A DNA stretch of 64,000 bases from Lentilactobacillus raoultii (GCF_900411375.1 NZ_LS422989.1:1-64000), one strand, 5' to 3'. Positions 45,476 to 54,999 are shown, counted from the stretch's first letter. Notes: a model not told the origin generated them from the sequence alone. A program made the numbers and translations.

Positions 45476-46150
45476 ATGACAGCATTAAAAAAGCGACCGG
45501 TTGTAATTGGCGTTACTGGTGGATCGGGAAGCGGTAAGACAACGGTCAGCCGAAAAATCTTTTCAGAACTGTCAAATTATTCAATTATGATTTTGCAGCA
45601 AGATTCCTACTACAAAGATCAATCGGAAATGACCATGGCTCAACGTAAAAGGGTGAATTATGATCACCCAATGGCTTTTGATTATGATTTACTGGTGACT
45701 CAACTAAAGCAACTTTTGAATTATCAAGCAATTGAAAAGCCGGTCTATGACTACAGTCAATTCACTCGTAGTAGTCGGACAATTCATCAGGAACCGCGTG
45801 AAGTGATCATTCTTGATGGCATTTTAATACTTGACGATGAGCGATTACGTGATTTAATGGATATTAAAGTCTTCGTGGATACGGATGATGATATTCGGTT
45901 GATTCGGCGAATCGAAAGGGATACCCATGAGCGTGGTCGTTCATTGGAGAGCATTATCAAACAGTATTTAACAACTGTTAAACCGATGTATCATCAGTTT
46001 GTGGAACCTACCAAGCGGTACGCAGACATTATCGTACCGGAAGGCGGAGAGAATCAAGTTGCAATTGATCTGTTGACGACTAAGATGCGTTCAATTTTAA
46101 AAAGTCGTGGTAATCGACAGATTAAAGAAAATTTTGATTCGACAATTTAA
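45476..46150 (+). CDS. udk: Uridine kinase
   Basis: This 224-residue kinase phosphorylates uridine and cytidine. The P-loop [12 protein letters not shown] lies at 13-24, and QQDSYYKDQ and [12 protein letters not shown] bind the nucleoside. It belongs to the pyrimidine salvage pathway. AGGA-type Shine-Dalgarno (GGAAGGAA) precedes the ATG, 28 bases after mltG. Confidence 0.94.
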   Translation: MTALKKRPVVIGVTGGSGSGKTTVSRKIFSELSNYSIMILQQDSYYKDQSEMTMAQRKRVNYDHPMAFDYDLLVTQLKQLLNYQAIEKPVYDYSQFTRSSRTIHQEPREVIILDGILILDDERLRDLMDIKVFVDTDDDIRLIRRIERDTHERGRSLESIIKQYLTTVKPMYHQFVEPTKRYADIIVPEGGENQVAIDLLTTKMRSILKSRGNRQIKENFDSTI

Positions 46151-46176
46151 ATTTTTTAATAAAGGGGAATTTTTAG

Positions 46177-46653
46177 ATGGCTGAACAAGAATCTTATCCA
46201 ATGACCGAAGAGGGTCGAGATAAATTAAAAAAAGAATTGGAAGACTTGAAAGTTAACCAGCGACCAAAGGTAGTTGAAAGAATTAAAGTTGCCAGAAGCT
46301 ATGGTGATTTGTCGGAAAATTCCGAGTACGAATCGGCTAAAGACGAGCAAAGCATGTTGGAAAGTCGAATTACAACGATTGAACACATGCTTCAGTATGC
46401 GCAAATCATTGATTCTAATGCCAGTGACAAGGATGAAGTGACAGTAGGTAAAGCGGTCACATTTAAAGAGTTGCCGGATGAGGATCCGGAAACCTACACT
46501 ATTGTGGGCGCTGCCGAAGCTGATCCGATGTCTGGCAAGATTTCGAATGACTCCCCAATTGCTAAGGGACTTTTAGGTCATCGATTGAATGAAGAAGTCA
46601 CCATTCACATTCCTGCTGGTGATATGAAAGTTAAAATTCTAGAAGTGAAGTAA
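46177..46653 (+). CDS. greA: Transcription elongation factor GreA
   Basis: GreA (158 residues) rescues backtracked RNA polymerase by stimulating transcript cleavage. The N-terminal coiled coil has the acidic tip [15 protein letters not shown] (about 46-60), and the C-terminal FKBP-like domain ends with [22 protein letters not shown] precedes the ATG. It probably closes the mltG-udk-greA operon, with two hairpins behind it. Confidence 0.97.
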   Translation: MAEQESYPMTEEGRDKLKKELEDLKVNQRPKVVERIKVARSYGDLSENSEYESAKDEQSMLESRITTIEHMLQYAQIIDSNASDKDEVTVGKAVTFKELPDEDPETYTIVGAAEADPMSGKISNDSPIAKGLLGHRLNEEVTIHIPAGDMKVKILEVK

Positions 46654-46693
46654 TGATTTAAAAGTGATTCGTCAGCATTAAAGATGTTAAATA

Positions 46694-46766
46694 GAGTCCG
46701 GAGGTTAATGCCGGACTCGAGAATAGGGTGGCCCGGTTAGTGATGTTTAAAACGGGCCACTTTTTC
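46694..46766 (+). terminator. Tandem hairpins after greA; second is a terminator, T-box-like in layout
   Basis: Hairpin 1 is GAGTCCGG-9-CCGGACTC (46694-46718), perfect. Hairpin 2 pairs GTGGCCCG (46728-46735) with CGGGCCAC (46753-46760) and ends in five Ts. Between them lies AGGGTGGCCCGG, which partly resembles the T-box motif AGGGTGGNACCGCG. The simplest reading is a greA terminator; a decayed T-box is possible. Confidence 0.75.
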
Positions 46767-46773
46767 TCTTTCT

Positions 46774-46801
46774 TTGTTAATTTCACAAACGATGATATAA
46801 T
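46774..46801 (+). promoter_or_regulatory. Promoter of HesB-like gene
   Basis: TTGTTA (46774-46779), 16 bases, TATAAT (46796-46801). Confidence 0.7.
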
Positions 46802-46847
46802 GTGTTGTAAGCGAATTCAGAGAATTTTAGAGGAGTGTGCGATTTAA

Positions 46848-47159
46848 ATGAAAATTGAAATTACCGATGCTGCAAGTAAATGGTTCCATGATGAAATGGG
46901 ATTATCTGATGGTAATGGGGTTCGGTTTTATGGAAAAGTTTATGGAAAGACCCCCGTACACAATGGCTTTTCATTAGCAATGACCCGGGATGACCATCCA
47001 GAAGAAGTATATTCAGAAACTGAAAAGGATGGCATTAAATATTTTGTTGATGCTGGGGATGAATGGTTCTTTAAGGGGTACGACCTTGGCGTTGATTTCG
47101 ATCCTAAAAAAGACCCGGAAAATGTTTTCTACACGTATACTGAAAATGGTGAATTATAA
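46848..47159 (+). CDS. HesB/YneR-like protein without cysteines
   Basis: This 103-residue protein has the HesB/IscA-like beta fold pattern (KIEITDAASKWFHDE at the start, YFVDAGDEWFF in the middle). It resembles B. subtilis YneR. A-type iron-sulfur carriers need three conserved cysteines; this protein has no cysteine at all, so it cannot be an ordinary Fe-S carrier. Function unknown. It has its own promoter and a bidirectional terminator behind it. Confidence 0.85.
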   Translation: MKIEITDAASKWFHDEMGLSDGNGVRFYGKVYGKTPVHNGFSLAMTRDDHPEEVYSETEKDGIKYFVDAGDEWFFKGYDLGVDFDPKKDPENVFYTYTENGEL

Positions 47160-47198
47160 AATTAACCTGTTGGTTTTGGCAAAAATCAAGAATCAAGT

Positions 47199-47250
47199 CA
47201 AAAAAGCTCTCCCAAAGTTGTGTTAATAAACAACTTTGAGGGAGCTTTAA
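47199..47250. terminator. Bidirectional terminator between HesB-like gene and yfhO
   Basis: AAAGCTCTCCCAAAGTTG and CAACTTTGAGGGAGCTTT pair with one mismatch and one G-T pair, with A and T runs on the two sides. Confidence 0.85.
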
Positions 47251-47262
47251 ATTAATGTTAAC

Positions 47263-49902
47263 TTACCGAGAGGATCGTTTTCTCTTTTTGTAATAGAATT
47301 CACCGACAATTAGGATTAACCCAATCCCAGAAATAATTAGGCCAGTGCCCAAACCTTCAGGCCAGTAAGTAAAGGTAACGTGGTGACTTCCCTTTGAGAT
47401 TGGGAGATAGATGAACATCTTAGCCCATTTCTTCGGTTTAACGGCATGATGATCGACTTGAACGTGCCAGCCCTTTGAATAAGGAATGGTGGTAGTTAAC
47501 GACTGATGGACCGATTTAACGTTAATGTTACCGCTGAGTTGATGATTGTTCCAGTGAGTCACTTTAAAAGGCGAACGGTTAAGCGTTTGTGAAAAATCGG
47601 TCATTTTGTCATCATTGACTTTATATAATTTAACATTTTGCAACCAAACATCGTTTGCGTTTGCATAGAATTTAACAGTAATTGTGTCATTAGCAGTTCC
47701 CCCAGTTGCAATATTGGCAACCACGGTCTTCTTAGCTGGCCTAAATTGAACTAAATTATTGCCGTTTACCAATACGGATAATTGGGTATTGGAAATATTT
47801 GGCCCCATCGTCATGTAGTACGACGTATTTTTTTCAATTGGCACTTTAATTGTGACGTAGGATTGAGCCATCATGTTTTTCTTTCGGAGAACGGCATTAT
47901 CCAAGTTCATAACCGGGTAGATATTGTGATAAGAAATATCTTGATAGGACGCAGGTTCGAATAGCTGACCAATTTGTGGATCCAGCTGTTTGGCTAATTG
48001 ATTTTGGTACGTTACCGGATTATTTGGAACGCCCGTTACCTTTAACGGTTTTTCCGGAGAAGCAAAACCAATTGGCAAGGCGTATGGATTTTGATAAGTG
48101 TTCGTTAATTTTGTCTGTGACAGTAATTGATACTTACTGAGATCAGGTTTACTAGTCAAGGTGCTCAAAAATTGGGGCATCGTTTTTTGATTGGTTTTAA
48201 TTGTCACCGGTCGCTCATTTAACCAATATTTCATTGATAATAACGAATCAGTAAAGATAGTTCCGTTAGAATAAAAGACGTAAGCATCACCATTGGGCTG
48301 ACCAATATTACCAAAAAAGTTTGAGGTAGCTGATTCAAGAGTGGAAGAAAAGATGGAACCACCGTTAAAATCAGCAGTTAAAGCGTCATTCTTGGTTCTG
48401 GAAAAAGTTTGGCCGGTACGATAAAAGCCATGATCGCGCTGCTTGATTTTATTAACAAGTGGCCTAGTAACGCCTGCAAATTTAGTATAATCACTATTAT
48501 TCAAATAAGAAATATTATTTAACGAATTAACGAAATTCAAGCTCATTTCACCAGTCATCAAAATGGCAATGGCGATGGAAAGTAATTTGTTTTTGCGATA
48601 GAAGCCGTAGAAAAAGATTAATCCAATGCTAAGGAGTAAATAAACCCATCCCCAAACGTAATTTCCAGGATGCAGGTATTCCAGTTTTTTCATCCGAGAT
48701 CCAATGTAAACCATGCCAATTATGACCACGGCTACACTGCCGAAAAGGCCCTTCCAATGTAATCGGTTAGACAGAATATCAAGTAAGGCTTCAAAAGCGG
48801 TTATCAGCATCCAAAATGAGAAAATGAAAGAGAATCGGTACGGATACCAAACTGGTAACTGCATTCCATGCCAAAGTAAGTCCAGTGGCTGAAAACACAT
48901 TGATAACACAAAGAAGGCGGTTATAGTTAAATTTGCAATTCTGATCCGAGGTTTAATCGTTGCCGAAAAGTAATAATAAATGAATAACGTGATAACGATA
49001 CTGGCAACAAAAACATTAGCAGTTCCGCTTGGCAATTGTTTAAAATCAAATGAACCATTAACAAACTTTCCCAAGATATCTAAAGGATTATATTCGAAAC
49101 GAATTCGAAATTCGTTTTTGGAGTAGTGGGTTTTACTTGATAATAGTGAAAAGAAGGTTGGAATTAAGAGCCAGGCTGACAATATACCACTTAAAAGTGA
49201 TGCTTTTAACCATTTAATAAGAATTGTTCCATAACTAATCTGTGACTCTGGTAATGATTTAAATAAGCTAAAAACAAGCATGTAAGCAACAATGAAAATT
49301 GCAATCATCCAGCCCATATAATAATTAATTAATAGCATGGCCGTGAAACTAACGGTGTATAATTTTGCTGATCGAGTTTTAATTAGCTGATCCAATCCCA
49401 GAAAAATTAGCGGCAATAAAATTGCAGCGTCAATCCAAAGTGTATTTAACTGGTTGGCAACCATCCACCCCATTAGTGCGTAGGAGACGGCAAAACCGAT
49501 AATTGGCCAATCGCTGATTTGATATTTTTTTTCAAGGAAATAACCAAAACTTAAGCCGGCTAATCCATATTTTAAAATAGTGATGATGGCTAAAACGCTT
49601 GGCAACATTGAAACTGGGAAAAATAAAATAAGTAGGTTTAAAGGGCTCATTAAGTAATAACTCCAAGTACCAAACATGTCACCACCCAATCCCTTTGCGA
49701 ATGAATATAGAAAGCCACTCGGATCGTGTAGAAGCGTATCATGGTAATGGGCAAAGAAATCGACATATTGTTGACCCATATCAACAGTTAAAATTGAAGA
49801 ACTGCCAAAGGGGGCAAAGTGTCTGAAGATAAAGTATCCGGTCGTTATGATGACCGGTACCAAAAAGCAAAGTAATAATGCAGATCGCCTTGATTTCATC
49901 AT
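47263..49902 (-). CDS. yfhO: YfhO family membrane protein
   Basis: This 879-residue protein has about 12 hydrophobic helices in the first 470 residues and another at the C-terminus (about 850-870), with a 370-residue extracellular region between them. The early motif TVDMGQQYVDFFAHYHD fits the acidic loop of GT-C type membrane glycosyltransferases. YfhO proteins are implicated in glycosylating lipoteichoic acid in Bacillus and Listeria; the sugar and acceptor here are inferred only. GGAAG lies before the ATG. It stands alone between two oppositely oriented units. Confidence 0.9.
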   Translation of the reverse strand: MMKSRRSALLLCFLVPVIITTGYFIFRHFAPFGSSSILTVDMGQQYVDFFAHYHDTLLHDPSGFLYSFAKGLGGDMFGTWSYYLMSPLNLLILFFPVSMLPSVLAIITILKYGLAGLSFGYFLEKKYQISDWPIIGFAVSYALMGWMVANQLNTLWIDAAILLPLIFLGLDQLIKTRSAKLYTVSFTAMLLINYYMGWMIAIFIVAYMLVFSLFKSLPESQISYGTILIKWLKASLLSGILSAWLLIPTFFSLLSSKTHYSKNEFRIRFEYNPLDILGKFVNGSFDFKQLPSGTANVFVASIVITLFIYYYFSATIKPRIRIANLTITAFFVLSMCFQPLDLLWHGMQLPVWYPYRFSFIFSFWMLITAFEALLDILSNRLHWKGLFGSVAVVIIGMVYIGSRMKKLEYLHPGNYVWGWVYLLLSIGLIFFYGFYRKNKLLSIAIAILMTGEMSLNFVNSLNNISYLNNSDYTKFAGVTRPLVNKIKQRDHGFYRTGQTFSRTKNDALTADFNGGSIFSSTLESATSNFFGNIGQPNGDAYVFYSNGTIFTDSLLSMKYWLNERPVTIKTNQKTMPQFLSTLTSKPDLSKYQLLSQTKLTNTYQNPYALPIGFASPEKPLKVTGVPNNPVTYQNQLAKQLDPQIGQLFEPASYQDISYHNIYPVMNLDNAVLRKKNMMAQSYVTIKVPIEKNTSYYMTMGPNISNTQLSVLVNGNNLVQFRPAKKTVVANIATGGTANDTITVKFYANANDVWLQNVKLYKVNDDKMTDFSQTLNRSPFKVTHWNNHQLSGNINVKSVHQSLTTTIPYSKGWHVQVDHHAVKPKKWAKMFIYLPISKGSHHVTFTYWPEGLGTGLIISGIGLILIVGEFYYKKRKRSSR

Positions 49903-50035
49903 TTCGAACTTCCTTTTCTCAAAAAAATAAATGTCAACGTTTAGAATATCATAAGAAGTTAAAGATTGGCCAACAATTCTAGTTTTTGTAAGGGAAATTT
50001 GATAGAATTGTATCCATGGGCAAGGAGTAATGACT

Positions 50036-52087
50036 TTGAAAATTTTTAGAAAAAGAAATAAAAAAAATCAAAAAAATAAGGTGGCTTCGCTGCCTTTTCG
50101 AATTAATATTATTTTTATCGTCGTAGGTGTGTTATTTATTGCGTTGTTGACGCAATTGGCTTATCTTCAGGTGATGTATGGCTCGAAGTTTAAGGCTGAA
50201 GTGAATCGATCTGATACTTCCGTGGTCACTGGAAATGTTCAGCGTGGTATGATTTATGATTCAACCGGGCAGGTGCTGGTTGGTAATTCAGCCCATCAGG
50301 CAATTATTTATACAAAAGGTGTCAATGAGTTGTCCGGTGACCTCTATAAGACGGCAACTAAGTTATCACAATTTGTTAAGGTAACAACCGGCAGCTTAAC
50401 TAAACGTCAGTTGGCAGATTATTATTTAGCAAATTCTAAAAACTTAACAGCTGTTGAAAAAAAGCTTCCTGGTTTGGATGGCTATAGTGAAGATGCTAAA
50501 TATAATAAAGCACTGAATTACGTTGAAAAAATGCCAAATTCGCATTTTAGCAAGTCAACTAAAAATGCAGCGGAGATTTTTGCCAAAATGAGTAGTGCCT
50601 ATCAATTGTCAACGGTCAATATTAAAGATGAGCATGTTTCTGAAGCTGAAGTTGCTCAAGTTGGCGAACATTTATCAGAGATGCCCGGTGTCAACGTTGG
50701 GACCAGTTGGAGTCGTAATTATCCAAACGGAAAATCAATTCAGGGCGTTACCGGTACGGTTTCTAATGAAAAGACCGGTTTACCGAGTGATCGTGTAAAT
50801 GAATTACTGGCGGAAGGTTATTCCAGAAATGACAGTGTCGGACAAAGTTATTTGGAAGAACAATACGAACCGGTTCTTCGCGGAACTAAATCTCAAACCC
50901 AGGTTGTCCTGAACAGTGATAACGAGATTAAAAAAGAGATTAAAAAATACGGTGGTCAAAAAGGGGATAACCTTCAACTGACAATTAATGCCAAATTTCA
51001 AAAGACCCTTCAGTCACTCGTCAAATCAGCTGAGCAAGGTGCCGGCGGTAATTCAACCGGTACTTATGCTGTTGTAATGAATCCTAATAATGGTGCAATT
51101 ATTGGGATGGCTGGTGTTAATCGAAACCCCAAGACGTCTAAAATCACCGATAATGTGCTTGGAAATATTAATAGTTCAATTGTTATGGGATCAGTTGTTA
51201 AAGGTGCGATGGTTTCTGGCGCTTTAATGGACGGTGTCATTACGCCAACTAACAGTACCTTAACCGATCAACCAATTACGACTGGTGGTGTCAAAAAGTC
51301 TTCATGGTTTAACCATAATGGTGGTTCCAACATTTCGGTTGATGCCAGTGGGGCTTTGGAAGTCTCCTCAAACTCATATATGATGCAGTTGGCCATGAAG
51401 GAAGCCGGGTTTAAATACACTGAAGGTGGTGCTCTAACAATGAACCCATCGATCTTTAACAAGCTGCGTGGCTACTTCAACCAATTTGGCCTTGGTGTGC
51501 AAACCGGTATAGATATTCCGGGCGAATCAACTGGGTTAAAAGGGGCCACTGGACGTCGTCATATCGGAAGTGCCCTGGATGAATCGTTTGGGAACTATGA
51601 TGCTTATACGACCATGCAGGTTGCTCAGTACATGTCAACTATTGCAAATGGTGGCTATCGAATTGCGCCACACATTGTCCAATCAATTAGAGGAACCAGT
51701 AAGAATGGAAAATTGGGTGCAGTAAAAGCGACAGTTATGCCTAAAGTTTTAAATCATATCGATATGACCAAAGCTCAGCGTGCGGTCGTTAAGCGTGGCC
51801 TTTATGACGTTGTTCACGGTACGAACACTTACAAGACCGGTGGTGAATTGGATACCATTAAGCCGGAAATTTCGGCTAAAACCGGGACTGCCCAAACCTT
51901 CTACAACGGTAATGAAACGGTTACTTTGAGTTTAGCCTCGTTTGCGCCTTCCACGCACCCACAAGTTGTGGTTGCTTTGGCAATGCCAAACCTTGGCGTT
52001 GATGCTGAAAGTAATAATATGCAACTAGCTAAGAGAATTTACGCTGCTTACTGGAAAGAGGTTCAGTCAACTTCAACTGTTAAGTAA
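50036..52087 (+). CDS. Class B penicillin-binding protein (PBP2 type)
   Basis: This 683-residue transpeptidase has a basic N-terminus, a membrane helix (about 20-42), a pedestal/dimerisation region and a transpeptidase domain with SVVK (SXXK, near 386), SSN (SXN, near 446) and KTGTA (KTG, near 613). It lacks PASTA repeats, suggesting an elongation-type PBP2 rather than a PBP2x septal form. AAGGAG is only 3 bases from an ATG at 50030 but 9 from the TTG at 50036, so I chose the TTG; the difference is two residues. In B. subtilis pbpA occupies the matching place near yqgN. Confidence 0.9.
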   Translation: MKIFRKRNKKNQKNKVASLPFRINIIFIVVGVLFIALLTQLAYLQVMYGSKFKAEVNRSDTSVVTGNVQRGMIYDSTGQVLVGNSAHQAIIYTKGVNELSGDLYKTATKLSQFVKVTTGSLTKRQLADYYLANSKNLTAVEKKLPGLDGYSEDAKYNKALNYVEKMPNSHFSKSTKNAAEIFAKMSSAYQLSTVNIKDEHVSEAEVAQVGEHLSEMPGVNVGTSWSRNYPNGKSIQGVTGTVSNEKTGLPSDRVNELLAEGYSRNDSVGQSYLEEQYEPVLRGTKSQTQVVLNSDNEIKKEIKKYGGQKGDNLQLTINAKFQKTLQSLVKSAEQGAGGNSTGTYAVVMNPNNGAIIGMAGVNRNPKTSKITDNVLGNINSSIVMGSVVKGAMVSGALMDGVITPTNSTLTDQPITTGGVKKSSWFNHNGGSNISVDASGALEVSSNSYMMQLAMKEAGFKYTEGGALTMNPSIFNKLRGYFNQFGLGVQTGIDIPGESTGLKGATGRRHIGSALDESFGNYDAYTTMQVAQYMSTIANGGYRIAPHIVQSIRGTSKNGKLGAVKATVMPKVLNHIDMTKAQRAVVKRGLYDVVHGTNTYKTGGELDTIKPEISAKTGTAQTFYNGNETVTLSLASFAPSTHPQVVVALAMPNLGVDAESNNMQLAKRIYAAYWKEVQSTSTVK

Positions 52088-52204
52088 AATCACTTAATAG
52101 TTATCAATTTAATCCTAGTAATTTTTAAAAATTGATGATAAACTATTCAGAGTTGACGCTATTAGACTGGCTTTATCAAGAAAAAATTTTAGAGGTTCCA
52201 TTCC

Positions 52205-52295
52205 GTGCGTGCAGGCATGACATTAATGTACTGGATGTCACAAACGAACCTAACTGAGTGAACGTAAAGTGACATGACATCGAGAAACAAAATAA
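52205..52295 (+). pseudogene. rpmG: Remnant of rpmG (ribosomal protein L33)
   Basis: A GTG start 10 bases after AGAGG encodes MRAGMTL, like L33. A shift of frame at about 52226 then gives CTGCHKR, an L33-type CXXC segment, followed by a TAA, an apparent internal loss of about 60 bases, then SERKVT, a TGA in place of a leucine codon, and HRETK with a TAA. TLHRETK is the conserved C-terminus of Gram-positive L33. The gene thus has a frameshift, two internal stops and a deletion and cannot make L33. rpmG often lies between the PBP and fthC genes in lactobacilli. Confidence 0.85.
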
Positions 52296-52405
52296 TCACG
52301 TTTACTTGTAAACGACATTATGTGGAGTTTCGAATCAATTAATTTGAGTTAATTGTGTTAATGAAGGCCGCTTCACATGTGTCATGCAAAAACGCGGAAC
52401 AAACC
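52296..52405 (+). other. Intergenic remainder between rpmG remnant and terminator
   Basis: No gene is visible in the non-coding stretch 52088-52497 apart from the rpmG remnant. It contains one tight palindrome, CGTTTAC-TT-GTAAACG (52299-52314), and the terminator that follows. A TTGACG at 52154 lies before the remnant and might be part of its former promoter. Confidence 0.5.
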
Positions 52406-52454
52406 AAAAGAGGCCGGGGATAAACTGTCATCAGTTTTTCCAGTCTCTTTTTTC
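52406..52454 (+). terminator. Terminator before fthC
   Basis: AAAAGAGG, GGGATAAACT and AGTTTTTCC, CTCTTTT form a long stem with an internal loop, ending in six Ts. It likely served the PBP-rpmG unit. Confidence 0.75.
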
Positions 52455-52497
52455 ACGTATTACTAAAAATATTGGTTCAGTAAGAGTGGGTTGATTT

Positions 52498-53046
52498 ATG
52501 CAAAATAGTGAAAAAGTGATGCTTCGCAAACAACAACTTCAAAAATTAAGCGTTTTTTTAGATCAAAACAAGGCTGGCAATGTTCTTCAGCGGCTATACC
52601 GGCAGCTTTTTTTGGATCCTCATTTTTTAAAGGCTAAAGTTATCGGGGTGACTTTAAGCATGGCAGGCGAGTTACCAACACAACCGATAATCGATAATGC
52701 AATGCTTCAGGAAAAACAAGTCGTTATTCCGCGAACGTTGCCACATCGACAAATGGAATTTGTTGTGTTAGACGAGGCAACCACATTTAAAACGACAAAA
52801 TTTGGGACTCGAGAGCCGATTGGTGGTACGGTAGTGCCAAAGTCAGCCATTGATCTTTTAATTGTACCAGGATTGGCATTTTCTGAAAATAATGATCGCC
52901 TTGGTTTTGGTGGTGGGTATTATGATCGGTTCCTTGCGGATTTTAAAGGGTCTTCAATTGCAGTTGCTGCACCACCACAGTTCTTTAAAATGCCAATTTG
53001 GCCAATCGAGCAATTTGATATTAAAATAACTAAAGTGATTCACTAA
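52498..53046 (+). CDS. fthC: 5-formyltetrahydrofolate cyclo-ligase
   Basis: This 182-residue enzyme converts 5-formyl-THF to 5,10-methenyl-THF with ATP. Near the C-terminus, LGFGGGYYDRFL (about 138-149) is the family hallmark, and VIPRTLPHRQMEF near 77-89 contributes to the substrate site. It corresponds to B. subtilis yqgN and is followed by gluP, yqgQ and glk in the same order as Bacillus. Confidence 0.94.
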   Translation: MQNSEKVMLRKQQLQKLSVFLDQNKAGNVLQRLYRQLFLDPHFLKAKVIGVTLSMAGELPTQPIIDNAMLQEKQVVIPRTLPHRQMEFVVLDEATTFKTTKFGTREPIGGTVVPKSAIDLLIVPGLAFSENNDRLGFGGGYYDRFLADFKGSSIAVAAPPQFFKMPIWPIEQFDIKITKVIH

Positions 53047-53060
53047 CAAGGAGAGTTTAA

Positions 53061-53726
53061 TTGGTAAACAGATTAAAAAATCAACCCTACATGACCTATG
53101 GTCTATTGGGAATTATGGTCATCGTCTATTTATTGATGACGGTTTCTGGTGGCACTGAAAACACAGTGACATTGCTCAAATTCGGTGCAAAATTCAATCC
53201 ACTGATTAGAGCTGGTGAATATTGGCGGTTGATAACCCCCATCTTTATTCATATTGGGTTTACTCATATTTTGATGAACGGGATTACCTTGTACTTTATT
53301 GGTCAATACGTTGAAAGCTTATTTGGCCACTGGCGATTTCTGGGGATCTTTTTAGTTTCTGGAATTGCAGGGAACTTGGCAAGCTTTGCGTTTAGCGCCA
53401 GTCTATCTGCTGGTGCCAGCACAGCAATTTTTGGCTTGTTTGGTGCCTTTATGATGCTTGGAGAAAGCTTTTCCCGAAACCAGGTAATTGTGTCGATGGC
53501 TCGGACTTTTCTATTGTTTATTGTACTAAATATTGCAACCGATATTTTTGTTTCCGGCATTGATATCGCAGGACACCTTGGCGGCTTGGTTGGTGGCTTC
53601 TTGGTTGCATACGTTGTAGGTGTTGAATTCGGTAAGGTGAGCGCTATAAAGCGACTCATTGCAGGCATTATGTTGATAGTGATCATGGTAGCGATGTTTA
53701 TTTTTGGCATGCGCGGGAACTTTTAG
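53061..53726 (+). CDS. gluP: Rhomboid intramembrane serine protease
   Basis: This 221-residue rhomboid has six or seven membrane helices. The catalytic serine is in GASTAIFG (about residue 121) and the histidine in DIAGHLGGLVGG (about 170), the rhomboid Ser-His dyad. It corresponds to B. subtilis YqgP/GluP but lacks that protein's extra cytosolic N-terminal domain. It starts with TTG at 53061 after AAGGAG. Substrates are unknown. Confidence 0.93.
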   Translation: MVNRLKNQPYMTYGLLGIMVIVYLLMTVSGGTENTVTLLKFGAKFNPLIRAGEYWRLITPIFIHIGFTHILMNGITLYFIGQYVESLFGHWRFLGIFLVSGIAGNLASFAFSASLSAGASTAIFGLFGAFMMLGESFSRNQVIVSMARTFLLFIVLNIATDIFVSGIDIAGHLGGLVGGFLVAYVVGVEFGKVSAIKRLIAGIMLIVIMVAMFIFGMRGNF

Positions 53727-53772
53727 GACAAATTTTTAAAATCAAAAGAAATTTAACTGAGGATGTGAGATA

Positions 53773-53997
53773 ATGAAAACGCTATATGATGTTCAACAGT
53801 TACTAAAAAAGTTTAATATCTATGTCTATGTCGGTAAGCGACTTTGGGATATTGAAGTGATGGCATTGGAATTGGATCATTTGCATCAGGCGCATTTAGT
53901 CAGCCATGATGATTTTATCCACGCCAAACTTATTCTGACCCGCGAACACCGAATTGAAGAAAAACATGAAAGTAGGGGGATTAATCTTGGCAAGTAA
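53773..53997 (+). CDS. yqgQ: YqgQ family protein (DUF910)
   Basis: This 74-residue protein has TLYDVQQLLKKFNIYVYVG at the start and the family segment IEVMALELDHLHQAHLVS. YqgQ proteins are small three-helix proteins of unknown function, almost always encoded just before glucokinase. Here the stop overlaps the glk start by 11 bases. A link with sugar phosphorylation is suggested only by position. Confidence 0.92.
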   Translation: MKTLYDVQQLLKKFNIYVYVGKRLWDIEVMALELDHLHQAHLVSHDDFIHAKLILTREHRIEEKHESRGINLGK

Positions 53998-54970
53998 GAA
54001 ATTAATTGGTATCGATCTTGGTGGTACCACCACGAAGTTTGCGTTTATTGACGAAGACGGTACGATTTTAACGAAATGGAGTATTCCAACTGATATTAGT
54101 GATAGTGGCAGCCAAATTGTGCCAAATATGATTAAGTCAATCGCCACTCAAATGCGTCGGGAAGATTATAATAACAATGATTTCATCGGCATTGGCATGG
54201 GGACGCCGGGGGCCGTTGATCGTGAAAAAGGAACGGTTGTTGGTGCTTATAATCTTGGTTGGGATCAGGTTCAACAAGTTGGTCCGACAATCACTAAGGA
54301 ATTGGGGTTACCGATTTCAATTGATAATGATGCCAATTCTGCCGCACTGGGTGAATACTGGAAAGGTGCTGGTGACAAAGCCAACGATGTTGTTTTCGTG
54401 ACATTAGGCACTGGCGTTGGCGGTGGTGTGGTAACGAATGGTAAGCTTGTTCACGGGATCAACAATGGTGCTGGTGAGATCGGGCATATCTGCGTCCAAA
54501 AGAATGGCTTCCTATGCACTTGTGGTAAACGTGGTTGCTTGGAACAATATGCTTCTGCAACGGGCGTCGTTAAAGTTGCTAAGAGTTTGGCAAAGCGATT
54601 TACTGGTAAGTCACGAATTAAAGAACTCATTGAAGGTCATGAAGAATTAACCTCCAAAATGGTCTTCTTTTTGGCTGATAATGGGGATATTTTGGCCAAC
54701 CAAATTGTTAACGAAGTTTGCTCGTACTTGGGGTTGGCTTTATCGCATGTTGGCAATACTCTTAACCCGGAGAATATCATTATTGGCGGTGGCGTTTCTA
54801 ATGCCGGGAATACGTTGTTGCAACCAACAACCCGTTATTTCCAAGAAAATGCGTTTAAGTCAGTTCGTGACTCGACAAAGTTAAAATTAGCTCAATTGGG
54901 AAATGACGCAGGTGTGATTGGTGCCGCTTCATTGGCGCTGAAATTCAAAGAGAATCAGGCGTTATCATAA
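53987..54970 (+). CDS. glk: Glucokinase, ROK family
   Basis: This 327-residue ATP-dependent glucokinase has the phosphate-binding IGIDLGGTTTK near 7-17 and a ROK zinc motif CTCGKRGCLEQYAS near 180. The catalytic aspartate is in SIDNDANSAALGE (about 110). The TTG at 53987 is 7 bases after AGGGGG and gives the standard N-terminus; ATG codons further upstream lie in yqgQ. It feeds glucose 6-phosphate to the heterofermentative or glycolytic route. Confidence 0.94.
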   Translation: MASKKLIGIDLGGTTTKFAFIDEDGTILTKWSIPTDISDSGSQIVPNMIKSIATQMRREDYNNNDFIGIGMGTPGAVDREKGTVVGAYNLGWDQVQQVGPTITKELGLPISIDNDANSAALGEYWKGAGDKANDVVFVTLGTGVGGGVVTNGKLVHGINNGAGEIGHICVQKNGFLCTCGKRGCLEQYASATGVVKVAKSLAKRFTGKSRIKELIEGHEELTSKMVFFLADNGDILANQIVNEVCSYLGLALSHVGNTLNPENIIIGGGVSNAGNTLLQPTTRYFQENAFKSVRDSTKLKLAQLGNDAGVIGAASLALKFKENQALS

Positions 54971-54999
54971 TAAAATAAAAATAAAAGTTTGAAAGAGAG

